Shown here piece by piece: positions 28,758 through 38,800 of a DNA stretch of 48,270 nucleotides; the first letter of the stretch is position 1, and each line of letters starts with the position of its first letter. This DNA is from a virus. The notes beneath the pieces were generated by a model, which saw nothing but the letters and a program-made list of their open reading frames with translations, made no database searches and had not been told where the DNA came from. The stretch lies in the IMG/VR virus record IMGVR_UViG_3300017605_000884, positions 1-48,270 of that record; one strand, 5' to 3'. Both the position numbers and the translations under genes were made by a program.

Positions 28758-28946
28758 TCAGGTCTCCTTGTGGTGTTTGGCCGCGACCAGCGCGGCGATG
28801 AGCTTCAGGCGGGCGACCTTCAGCCGGTGGACGAGGACGAGCATGGTGCCGTCGTCGCCATCCAGCCGCGCCTCGATCTTCTCCAGGCGGGCCTCGAGCT
28901 GCATCCAGAAGGAGGCGGGCTCGTTGGGCTTGAGGGATTCCGTCAC
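28758..28946 (-). CDS. Small amphipathic coiled-coil protein
   Basis: This 62-residue protein starts at GTG 28946. A helix FWMQLEARLEKIEARLDG is followed by LVLVHRLKVARLKLIAALVA, amphipathic and basic. It could associate with membranes (holin-like accessory) or be a coiled coil. No ribosome binding site is visible; TACGGT lies 6 nt before the GTG, so leaderless translation is possible. Confidence 0.55.
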   Translation of the reverse strand: MTESLKPNEPASFWMQLEARLEKIEARLDGDDGTMLVLVHRLKVARLKLIAALVAAKHHKET

Positions 28947-29109
28947 GCCCGAACCGTAGCGGGCGGGCGGGTCAACGTCTAGCGTGACGTGCCCTTAAGG
29001 ATTCTCGCGGCCAGGAAGCACAGGCTGAACGCATGGCCTTCCTGCTCCTGTCGGTCTGCTTCGTCCTCGCCTGCGCGCTCCTACGCCATCTACGGCATGC
29101 GAGGGCTCT
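28947..29109. other. Intergenic region, 163 bp
   Basis: This gap in the leftward unit has no convincing gene. On the leftward strand TTGACC (28970-28975) and TACGGT (28953-28958) look like promoter boxes but only 11 nt separate them. On the plus strand an ORF of 28 codons at 29033-29119 starts MAFLLLSVCFVLAC; it opposes the unit and is doubtful. Confidence 0.4.
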
Positions 29110-29388
29110 TCATCGCTGAGCGAGACGCTGCGCCAGGTCCGCGAGCTGCCGATCGACCGCCCTGCGCCACTCGTCGTTCGCGGCCTTCCACGTAGCGTCG
29201 ACCTGTGCGCGCTCGGATTCCTTCTGCGCCAGTGCAAGGGCGCGTTCGGTCTCGGCGTGGTCGAACCTCCACATGCTCACGAAGAGCCCACCGATGCCGA
29301 CCAGGATCGCCCAGGCGAGCCGAGCGGTCACGATGAGCTTGCGGGACGGATCGACGCTGATCGTCCCGTTCTCCCGGTGCGAGGCCAT
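29110..29388 (-). CDS. Membrane-anchored coiled-coil protein, i-spanin candidate
   Basis: This 92-residue protein starts at ATG 29388 (TGATG with the previous stop). A basic N-terminal part precedes one membrane helix WAILVGIGGLFVSMW (about residues 27-41), then a long charged coiled coil (HAETERALALAQKESERAQ, to the end). This is the layout of inner-membrane spanins, and a lipoprotein gene follows three genes later. It could also be a holin-region structural protein. No endolysin gene was recognised nearby. Confidence 0.6.
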   Translation of the reverse strand: MASHRENGTISVDPSRKLIVTARLAWAILVGIGGLFVSMWRFDHAETERALALAQKESERAQVDATWKAANDEWRRAVDRQLADLAQRLAQR

Positions 29389-32300
29389 CAGAGGTCCTTC
29401 ACCACGTAGGCGAGCTGCGGCCACCAGGCCTCGTACAGCACGTTGCCGTAGATGCCGAGCAGGCGCTTGCGGATGATCGTCTGGTAGGCCGTGTAGGTCG
29501 AGACGAACTCGCTGCGCAGCGACACGTTCCTCCAGTAGCCCGGCGGCTCCTCGCCGATCTCGTCGGCGAAGAAGCCCCAGATGCCCATGTGCGGCTGGAG
29601 CGAGGAGAACTGGATCGCCTGCGCGCCGGCCGCGTTAGGGTTCCACGGGTCGGTCCCGATCGTGCGGATGCAGATGTCGCGCGGCGAGAAGTCGGCGCGG
29701 CTGGCGTAGCGCGTCGAGCCGGGGAACGGGCCGAGTGGGAAGACCTTGAAGCAGCTCCCGCCGTCGCCTGTGCCGACAGCGTCGAGCACGGGCGCATTCC
29801 AGGTGAGCGTGTCGACCCGCAAGCCCTGGCCGGTCGCGCTGCGCGTGACTGTGATCGCACCCGCGCCGTTTCCGCCCTGGATGTTGAAGGTCGCCGGGGG
29901 CGGAACGTGGTACCTGCCGTCGTGCAGGGTGCCGTCGTTCAGGATCGACACGGCCGAGATGACCCCACCCGCGATCGTGATGCGCACGATCGCCTTGTCC
30001 TGGTCGCCGCGCACGGGCACGCCACCGGGCACGGTCACGTTGATGGTCCCGTTGCTGTAGCCGGAGCCGGGCGCGGAGACCGCGGCCGCGGTGATCTTCG
30101 AGTACGTGAGCGCGCCGGGGACCTGCGCGCCGTTGTGAACGGGCACGGCCAGGCCGTCGCTGAAGTCCGGCGCGGTCCCCGTCGTCGGGTCCTCGAACAC
30201 CTTGCCGGCCGTCAGCACCGTGAACGCTGTCACGCCCCCGCCGCCGTCGACCGAGTCGATGCGCAGCGTCGGCATCGTGTTGCTGATGACCGGGAAGATG
30301 AAGCGGTCCTTGTCCGAGAGGATCGTGACCACGTCGAGCGCGGTGTAGCCCGAGCCCTTGCCATCCGGCCCAGCCCCTGCACCGGCGATCGCTCCACCCG
30401 TGAGCCCGTGGCTCTCGGCCAGCATCAGCGTCTCGACCGTGCGCGCCATCTTGAGCGACATCCCCCGCACGCTGATTGGTGACCCGGCCTCGTCGTTCCA
30501 CGCGTCACCGAACACGCCGTAGCAGGCGGACAGCGCGTGCAGGCCGTAGAAGAGCTCGAAGTTCTGGTGGTCGAAGTACCCGCTCGAGAAGGGTGGCGTC
30601 GTGAAGACCTTGGAGCCCGGTGCCGCCGTCCCGTACCACGCGACCCCGCTCGGCATCATCGCCTTGGCCGCGGTCTGCACGAAGGCCGCGAGCTCGTTGA
30701 GCTGATAGCGCGAGCGGCGCTGCGTCGCGTTCTGCGCGATCCCGTCGTCGTCGACGGCCGAGGACGAGCCGACCGAGAGCGCGGCAGCGTGCGCGATCAT
30801 GAAGAACGACCAGAACTGCCCGCGCCCGACCTCGAAGCCCTGGCCGGCGGTCACACTCGCCACGGTAGAGAAGGCCGGGTTCGGTCCGCACCACACGTGC
30901 ATCCGGCAGACCTCGGCGCCAGCGATCACGTTGCGGATCGAGAGCGTCTCGGCGGTGAGCCACGCGAGCGCGATGTCGTCTGCGTGCGCGAGGAGCCGGT
31001 GTTGGTCGTCCCACGAGTCCCACGCGCCGCTGGCTCCATAGCTGAGCTGGAGCTTACAGCCCGTGCCCGCGAGGTTGCTCGTCGTGCCGCAGACGCCGAA
31101 CGGAGTGCTGCTGTCGCTGTCCTGCGGGAAGGCCGAGTAGACGCCAGAGCCCCAGCCCACCGCGGGCTCGACGACCTGGACAGCGGTGACCGCTCCACCC
31201 GAGACCGCCACGACGCGGATGCTGGCCTGCGACTCGTAGACGCCGAACCCGTCGGTCGCGGTCCCAGGGGTCAGGAGCTCGCCCACGACGTAGCCTGAGC
31301 CGCCCGACGCGCCGATGTTGCCCGAGTTGAACCACAGCCCTGCGCCGCGCACGGGGACAGCGTCGTCGCCGGTTACGACCTCGTACCCGCGCCGGTTCGT
31401 CGGGTAGCCCCAGTTCGGATGAAAGCGGCGCTTGTTGTACGCGCTGAGCCCGATGCCTTGGTCCTGCCACAGTTGGTTCGGGGCGGTGTAGTGCGGGTCG
31501 GCGCTGTTCGTCTGGAAGACGCGGCCCGAGCCGAGCGAGAGGTTCCACGCGCGCTGTCCGCCAACCAGGTGCCGGTCAGGCACGATCACGTCGCCGTCGG
31601 CTTCGTAGAGCGCGGTGAAGTCGCGCGCGTGGTGCCGGAGCTGGCGGATCTTGTGCGACTCGAGCGCGGAGCGCTCCGCGGTGAGCAGTGCCTTGATTCC
31701 CGGGTACGGCTGGTACTTGCCGTCCGAGCCGGTCGGGCCTCCGTACTGCTGGCCGAGCACGGGGAAGAGCCAGTTGGGGGGGGGCTGCCCTTGGCTGTGC
31801 CCCGTCGCGTCGTCGATGTTGCGCAGCGCGGTCAGGTTGCTGCGCACAACCTGCTGGTCCGCCTTGACGGCCTGCGTCATCGTGGAGAAGAGCGAGCGCA
31901 CCGCGCCGTTCGAGTCGAGAGCCTGCGTGACGAGCGCGCCCTTCACCGGGAGCTGCGCCGGCATGTATCCGCCACCGCTCCAGTCGCCCACGCCCCAGCC
32001 AACGTCTTGACCCGGTGCCGCCGTGTTAGCCGGGTAGAAGTTGATGCGGAAGCTGCGCTGCGCCATGCGCGGCAGCACGTGGAACTTGGTCGGGTCGGAG
32101 CACGGCTTGAGGAGGAAGCTGGAGCCGGCCTGAACCGCAGGGTCCTCGAACTCGCTCGACCACCAGTAGCCGTAGCTGCCCGTGTTGGCGAGAACCTGGA
32201 TGTCCTGGACGACGGGCTCGAAGCGCGACACGCCGGCGACCTCGGACGCGAGGCCCGCGTGCCAGTTGATCGTCAGGCGAATCACGGGATCGTTCGTCGT

Positions 32301-32879
32301 CGTCTCCCACTCCCAGTGAATCCCGCCGAGGTTCGGCGTGAGCACGTGGTTCGACGAGATCACTTTGCAGCGGCCGTTCTCGACGAAGGATTGCGAAGGC
32401 GTGCCGAGGTCGAGCACGTAGGTCTGGATCACGCCGTTGTCGTCCGGGTAGTGGAACCGGAGCTTCACCTTCCCCGGCGTCACCCAGTAGTTGAAGTAGT
32501 CCCAGGCGTAGGCGTTGGTGTTGCCGAGGCCCGAGTTCGGGCCGTCGAGCGTCGGGGTGTAGCTGCCTTGCGCGCCCCCCGATCCGAGCGGAGGAGGAAC
32601 CGGCGCCACGCCGATGTGTCCGCCTCCTGGCGCCGTGCTCGCACCCGGGTCGAAGAGCTCGGACAGGTGAACGACCGACGTGCTCGGAGGCGCGAGCACA
32701 CAGAACTTGTAGATGTCGAAGTCGAGCGTCTTGGCGAACAGGCGGTACTGCTGCGGCGCGCCGAACTCGTTGCCGATCGTGCTGATGTCCGTTCCGGTCG
32801 GGAACGGCATCGTCGCCCAGGCCACGAAGGAGCGAGTCGTCGGGGGACCCTTGACCGAGATCGTCTGCGTGATCGTCAT
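29388..32879 (-). CDS. Large virion protein with possible glycan-lyase-like part and GSGY repeats
   Basis: This 1,163-residue protein starts at ATG 32879 (ATGA with the giant gene). The N-terminal 300 residues are beta-rich (SFVAWATMPFPTG, LFAKTLDFDIYKFCVL), resembling N-terminal domains of exo-rhamnogalacturonan-lyase-type proteins. The middle (about 640-830) looks like an alpha toroid (LAWLTAETLSIRNVI, FFMIAHAAALSVG, FELFYGLHALSACYG). Inserted glycine-rich modules carry GSGY starts (GGSGYVVGELLTPG, GKGSGYTALD, APGSGYSNGTINV) as in tail fibres. There is no signal peptide. It probably belongs to the tail and degrades or binds surface glycans; the enzyme family is a moderate guess. Confidence 0.6.
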   Translation of the reverse strand: MTITQTISVKGPPTTRSFVAWATMPFPTGTDISTIGNEFGAPQQYRLFAKTLDFDIYKFCVLAPPSTSVVHLSELFDPGASTAPGGGHIGVAPVPPPLGSGGAQGSYTPTLDGPNSGLGNTNAYAWDYFNYWVTPGKVKLRFHYPDDNGVIQTYVLDLGTPSQSFVENGRCKVISSNHVLTPNLGGIHWEWETTTNDPVIRLTINWHAGLASEVAGVSRFEPVVQDIQVLANTGSYGYWWSSEFEDPAVQAGSSFLLKPCSDPTKFHVLPRMAQRSFRINFYPANTAAPGQDVGWGVGDWSGGGYMPAQLPVKGALVTQALDSNGAVRSLFSTMTQAVKADQQVVRSNLTALRNIDDATGHSQGQPPPNWLFPVLGQQYGGPTGSDGKYQPYPGIKALLTAERSALESHKIRQLRHHARDFTALYEADGDVIVPDRHLVGGQRAWNLSLGSGRVFQTNSADPHYTAPNQLWQDQGIGLSAYNKRRFHPNWGYPTNRRGYEVVTGDDAVPVRGAGLWFNSGNIGASGGSGYVVGELLTPGTATDGFGVYESQASIRVVAVSGGAVTAVQVVEPAVGWGSGVYSAFPQDSDSSTPFGVCGTTSNLAGTGCKLQLSYGASGAWDSWDDQHRLLAHADDIALAWLTAETLSIRNVIAGAEVCRMHVWCGPNPAFSTVASVTAGQGFEVGRGQFWSFFMIAHAAALSVGSSSAVDDDGIAQNATQRRSRYQLNELAAFVQTAAKAMMPSGVAWYGTAAPGSKVFTTPPFSSGYFDHQNFELFYGLHALSACYGVFGDAWNDEAGSPISVRGMSLKMARTVETLMLAESHGLTGGAIAGAGAGPDGKGSGYTALDVVTILSDKDRFIFPVISNTMPTLRIDSVDGGGGVTAFTVLTAGKVFEDPTTGTAPDFSDGLAVPVHNGAQVPGALTYSKITAAAVSAPGSGYSNGTINVTVPGGVPVRGDQDKAIVRITIAGGVISAVSILNDGTLHDGRYHVPPPATFNIQGGNGAGAITVTRSATGQGLRVDTLTWNAPVLDAVGTGDGGSCFKVFPLGPFPGSTRYASRADFSPRDICIRTIGTDPWNPNAAGAQAIQFSSLQPHMGIWGFFADEIGEEPPGYWRNVSLRSEFVSTYTAYQTIIRKRLLGIYGNVLYEAWWPQLAYVVKDL

Positions 32880-35800
32880 TGGGTGATGGGTCGCTCGGGT
32901 CGCTTCGGTCGGGGCTCGCGGAACGGGATGTAGACGCCGGACAGGATCGCGGTCGTGTCCTCGCGACTCAAGCGTTCGTCGAGCATCTGCTCGATCCGCT
33001 TGCGGTTCATGCCCAGGCTCGACGCCGCAGCGACCTTCGAGCCGAGCTCGGCGTACAGCGCGCGCCGCTCGTCTTCCTGGTCAGCACGCCGCGCGGGCTT
33101 GTCCGACCCGTGGCGGATCTGGCGGTTGGCGACCTCGGTTGACTCCGACTTGCCGCGCGCGAAGCGCTGGATGTCGAAGGAGAGCGAGCGCTCCACGTCG
33201 TACGGGTAGGGCCGCGCGAGCGCGAACGAGGCCAGGCTGCCGGCGTCGAAGCCGTCCTTCGCCTCGCGCTCTGCCCAGGCCACCACGCCCGGCTGGACCT
33301 CCTTCAGCACGTGCTCGCCCATGTTGTCGATCGGGATGCCGTCGCGCGTGTGGCGCGTGTAGGCGTCCACGATGAGCTGGGAGATCGGCGACGGGCCGAA
33401 GAAGGTCCGCCCCTGGTCGCCGAGCCAGTGCAGCATGGCCTCGCGCGGGCGCGCTCCACCGAGGACGCGGAACATCGGGTCGGTGAAGTTGGTCAGCGGG
33501 TCGATGTCGGACAGGTCGACGTACTCGCCCTTGAGCGAGTCGCCCTTCCAGAGCACCTCGTTGTCCGCGTCCCACTCCGGCATGAACTGGCGCCGCTTCT
33601 CGTCCTCGTCGCGGTCGATCCCGTTCAGCATGTTCCACAGGATCACCGCCGCGGGGGTGAGCCCGGCCGCGACGACCTGGCCGGCGATCCGGCGCAGCCC
33701 CATCGCGCGCACCGCGGGGTTCTTGCTCTTCAGCTCCTCGCCGATCAGCTCGAGCCGGCGCGCGAGCGTGCGCACGAGCTCGGCCTTGAACGCGAAGTAC
33801 TGCCCGAGGAAGGGCTGCCCGCGGTAGGTCTTGGCGAGCTGCGCCATGCGCGCGGGCGTCGGGTACAGGTTGCTGGTTCGATCCGCCGCGAGCTCCTCGG
33901 CCGTGTGCTTGCCGTAGCCGGCCTCGATCAGGTGCTGCCGCTCGGCGTAGAAGCCCATGATCTTCGGCATGTTGTCCGCCGCCGTGTAGGCGCGCTCGAT
34001 CCCGCCCTTCACGCGCTCGAAGAGCCCGCTCTGCGCCTTCAGCATCTCGTCGGGCGAGAGGCGCAGCGAGTTGCGGTAGTCGTTCCACTCGTAGGCGTTG
34101 ATGCTCTCGTCGATCACGCGCAGGCGGATGAGCTTCTTCCGCTCCTCGAGCTCGCCCCCACCGAATGCGAGCTTCCATGCCTCCAGCTTCGTCCAGGTCG
34201 GCAGGTGTCCGTTGGCGATGGAGAGCGTGACGTTCGACGCGAGGTTGCGAGCGAAGGCCGTCGGCTGGCCGATCACCTTGGCCCACTTGATCGAGCTGTT
34301 CGCGCGCATCAGCAGCTTCAGGTACAGCGCCGACTCCTTCGGCCCGATCTGCGTCAGCGCCTCCTTCACGTCTGGCGTCGTGTGCATCCCGTCGAGCGGC
34401 CCGAGCGCGGGGTTGCCCTCCTTCGAGATCGTCGCGCTGTGCCCCGGCGCGCGCGAGCCAGGCTCCGAGAGCCAGCCCGCGTCGAGCCCGAGCTCGCGGA
34501 TCGCCGTGTACGCCTTGTGGCGCGCGACGATGTTCGCCATGCGCATGACCGAGTTGGCGTAGTTCGCGAGCGGGTCCTTGATCTCGCCCAGGAGGTCGCG
34601 CAGCTCGACAGGCAGGTCCTTCCGGCGCTTGAAGATCGACAGGTCCTTCGAGCCCAGCTTCGAGCTCGAGAGCTGGCGGAACGGGTTGGCGGCGCTCTCC
34701 TTCGCCTCCTGAAGGATCGCCTCCATGATCCCGTGCGCGTCCTCCTCGCTCTTGCCCTCGGCGACGAGCATCGAGACGAAGCGCTGCTTGATGTTCTCGG
34801 GGACCTTGTCGGCCCACTCGACGTTGGAGAACGCGCGGTACTCGCGTTTCAGGTACGTGCCCAGGTTGCCGAGCATGATCTCGGCCAGCTTCGACTCGGG
34901 ATCCACCGCGCCGGCCTGGAGCATCAGGCGGGTCATGCGGTCGACGTGCGCACGCATCGCGGCCAGGGGGCGCTGGATCGCGTCGGGCAGCTTCTCCAGA
35001 AGCTCGGCGTCGCGGAAGGCCGCGTCGATCCGGCCAGCGATGGGCTGCACGCGCCAGCCCTTGCCGAACGCCGCGGCCACAGCCCGGTCGAGCTCGCGCG
35101 CGCGCTGCGCCACCTCGTTCAGCTCGGCCTCGACCTCGCCGTGCGCCAGCTCGAGCTCGCGCGCGCCGGACTCGGGCGTGTTGCCGTGCCAAGTCATGTG
35201 TTTCTGGAACCACGCCTTCACCGCCGAGAGCGGGATGATCCCGGTCGGGAGCGGCGGGCCGGCGTGCATGCCGACGATGCTCGGAGAATCGAGGTCGACC
35301 GCCTTCTCGCCGGTGATCTTGCGCGCCTCGGCCTGGTGCTCGGTCGTCAGGAACTTCGCGCCCAGGTCGCGCTCGTAGATCGCCAGGGCCTTCTTCACCG
35401 CCTTGCGGTCGTTGGTCGAGAAGACCCACTCCTTGTTTCCGCGCCGGCTCTCGAAGTCGCCCCCCAGCGCGGCGCGCGCGGCCGAGGACAGGTAGTAGCC
35501 CTTGCCGCCCTTGTTGTTCGCGACGAGCGTGAGCGCGTGCCCGGGCCCCTGCGAGGAGATGGTGAGCAGGCCGTCCTCGGTCTTCACGTACGTCCCCAGG
35601 CGGTCCACGAGCTCGACGGCGTGCGCGCCGCTCATGTAGACGGGCTTGCCGGCCAGGATCTCGCCGGGGTTCGCGCTGCGCTTCAGGAGGATGCCCTGGC
35701 GCACGTGGCCCTTGTCGTCGGTGTAGAAGGTGATCTGCCCGTGCCCGCCCATCTTGGCGAAGCCCGAGAGCAGGTTGCCGGTCACGATCCAGCGCCGCTC

Positions 35801-38800
35801 GCGCGTCTCGGTCGCCTTGCCGGTGAAGTCCTCGGGGCCAACGCCGTGGCGCAGGTCGGTCAGCGCGACGTAGCCGTCCGCCTTCGGGTCGGCCGCGGCC
35901 ATCAGGCGCGAGACCGCGATGCGCACGAAGCGGTCGCTGCCCACCGGCGCGAGCACCACGCTCCAGTTCGACGGCGCGAGCAGGTTGCCCTTCTTCGGTG
36001 CCTCGATGCCGACGACGTAGGCCGGCGTGCGCTCGTCGGCGGTCTCCATCGTGACCGAGCCCGTGCGCAGCAGGTTGATCCGCTGGCGGATGGCGTCGGC
36101 GTTCAGGCTCTGCTTGGTCCAGCGCTTCTCGACGGCCTTGAGCTGCGCGTGGATGGGGTGGCCAGCGGGGGCGCCCTCGGGCAGCTCGGCCTTCAGCCTC
36201 CGGTGCTCGCCCTGGAGCTTCGCGCGCACTTCCTCGGCCGCGTCCTTCAGGCGCGTGTCCATGTCCCCCGCGGCCTTGTAGCGCGCCTGCGTGTTGTCCG
36301 TGCCCTCCTCGGCGTTGGCGAGCAGCCGTTCCTTGGCGCGGATCGCGTCCCACGTCATCGGCTTGTAGGCGCGCGTCGCCATGACCTGCTCGAGCATAGC
36401 CGGCTTCGAGAACTCGCTGCCCTCGTGGCCCGGGACGAGCTCGGTGGAGGAGACCGTCGTCGCGCGCAGGTCCTGCGTCGCGGCCTCGAGCAGGTTCTCA
36501 CCGCGCGCCTGAGCCTCCTCGAGGCGCATGGTGTAGTTGTTCTCGATCGCTTCGAGGAGCCGCTCCTGGTCGGCGATCTCCAACATCGGGAAGTAGCCCG
36601 TCGCGCGCCGCGCCAGGTTCTCGGCCTTGAACTCTCGGTCGATCACGTCCTGGTCGAAGCCGATCGCCGCGGCCAGCTCGGGCTCGCCTTCGAGAACCTC
36701 CTTCACGGCCTGGTCGCCGTACACGTTCATGAAGTCGACGGCGCCCTTGAGCGAGACCGCGCTGTCCTTGTTGGCGCTGGTGTTCGCGTTCAGGCTGCCC
36801 ATCTTCTTCATCGTGATCGCGGCCGGGCGCTTCTCGCTCGGCAGGTCGGAGACCACGAACTCGTAGCCGGGGAGCTCGGTCTGCCCGGTGCGGTTGATCC
36901 GACCGAGGAGCTGCATCAGCACGTCCACGTTCGGGTCCGCCTGCACGAGGAACATGTGCCGCGGGCGCACGTCCTTGCCGTTCTTCGGGCTCGCGTGCAG
37001 CGAGAAGCCTTCCGCCCCGCTCTGGTTGATGACGAGCGCGTCGAGCGCGCCGTCGTTGAACTCGCGCATCGAGCGCGTCTTGATCGACTGCGAGTCCTCG
37101 CGCTTCGCCACGATCGCCGAGCCGTCGGGCTGGTAGTCGACGCGCAGCTCGCGTCCGGTGATCTCGCCCACGCGCATCCCGCCGCGCTGCATCTCGGCGA
37201 TCATGGCGTCGAGCGGTGCGGCCGGCATGTCGCCCAGTTCGGCGCGCTCGATCCCGTCCAGCAGCCCGTCGAAGGCCGCGAGCAGATGCCCGCCGCCCGC
37301 CTCAGCCATCTCCTCGTCGGTGATGTAGTGCCGCACGCCCTTGGCGCCCTGCGACTCCTTGATCGTGACCGTGCGCGTGCGCTTCAGGTAGCGCGCGAAG
37401 CTCTTGGCGAAGGTGTAGTCGTCGAGCACGTCCCCGACCTTCAGCCCAGCGTCGGCGACCTCGTCCTTGAGCAGGCCCTCCATCGTGTTGGCGAGCGCGA
37501 TCACGGGCTTCTTGCCGCTCTTGAACGTCTCGACGGCCTGCTGCCCGACCTCGCGCGCCTTCAGCGAGAGCAGCATCTGCGCGATGACGTTGTGCATGAC
37601 CGACGAGAACCCACCCTGCTCGGCGCCACCCGAGCCGACGCCGGAGTCTCCGGTGCGCACGCCCCCGCCGCCGCCCGCGGTGCTCTGCCCGAAGCGCTCG
37701 CGGATGGGCTTCATCAGCAGGTCGAAGCGGAAGATGTCGCGCACGAACCCAGTCGCCCGGTCCGCGGCGGCGCGCTCGACCTTCGCGGCGCGCATCTCCA
37801 TCGAGATCCCGTCGAAGCTCTTCTCGCGGCGGATGTACTGGCCGTCGTCGGAGAGCATCGTCGCCACGGCCTGCTGAAGCGGCACGCCACCGTGGCGGAT
37901 CAGGTCGGGGAGCTTCGATCGGTCGTCCACCGCCAGGCCCATGTTGGTCCTGGTGTAGAGGCTCATGACGTGCGGGTTCTTCGCGTAGGTCGCGCTCGAG
38001 TAGAGCACCCCCGCAGCGGCGTCGACCAGGTCGCGGAAGAAGTCCGAGCGGCTGGCCTTCGTGATCGGGTCGCCGCTCTTGTCGGTGAAGAAGCCCTTCT
38101 GCTCGGTGCCGCCCGCCTTGTGGCTCTCGTCCATGACGAGGATCGCGTTCGGCGCGACTCGGCGCATGAAGGCGTTGCGCTTCGTCTCCTCGCCCTTCGC
38201 GGGGTTCATCTGGTCGTAGGTCGTGAAGATCGCGTCGAAGTCCGGGTGCTGCTTCCCGGCCTCCGCAGCCTTGGCGAAGACCTCCATCGCCTTCTCGTAC
38301 TCGGCCGCGGGAAGCGTCTCGATCATCTCGCCGCTGCGCAGCGGGAGCCGCTTCTCGCCGCGCAGGTCCGTGTTGGTCACGAACTGGCGGAACCCCGGCA
38401 TCCCGATGTCGGCCAGGTCGCGGCGCATGTCCACGAAGAGCGCGGGCTTGGCCGTGACGAAGACGGGGATCTTGCCGGTGCGCGTCGCGTAGCGCAGCAC
38501 CGCCGCCACCACGCGGCCCTTCCCGACTCCGGTCTGGTCGCCGATGATGAACCCGCCGCGCTTGTCCAGGTTGGAGATCGCGAGCGCGATCGCGTCGACC
38601 TGCTCGGCCGCGAAGTGTCCGGGCAGCTCCTCGCGCGTGTAGCCCAGCTTCTCGGCCACGTACTCGTCGACCTTCTTGCCCGTCTCCTTCTCGACGCGCG
38701 CGAGGGCGCGGTCGATCGCGGTCTGCATGTTCGCGGGGACGAGCGTCCCGATCGCGTTGGCCTTCGACTGCGGCTGGTAGGTCGCCTGGAACTCGTTGAC

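Noticed and set aside
28953-28975. Sigma-70 promoter TTGACC / TACGGT before 28946
   Set aside because: The spacing of 11 nt is too short for a normal promoter; mentioned only as a possible -10 for a leaderless start.
29033-29119. Plus-strand 28-codon ORF with lipoprotein-like start
   Set aside because: Opposes the leftward unit, weak ribosome binding site, no coupling; kept only as a remark in the intergenic entry.
33081-36353. 1,090-codon minus-strand frame within the giant gene
   Set aside because: Arg/Gly/Ala/His-rich alternative frame; unlike 38806-39243, the giant frame here is clearly the coding one (helicase C-terminal part and LPD38 region).
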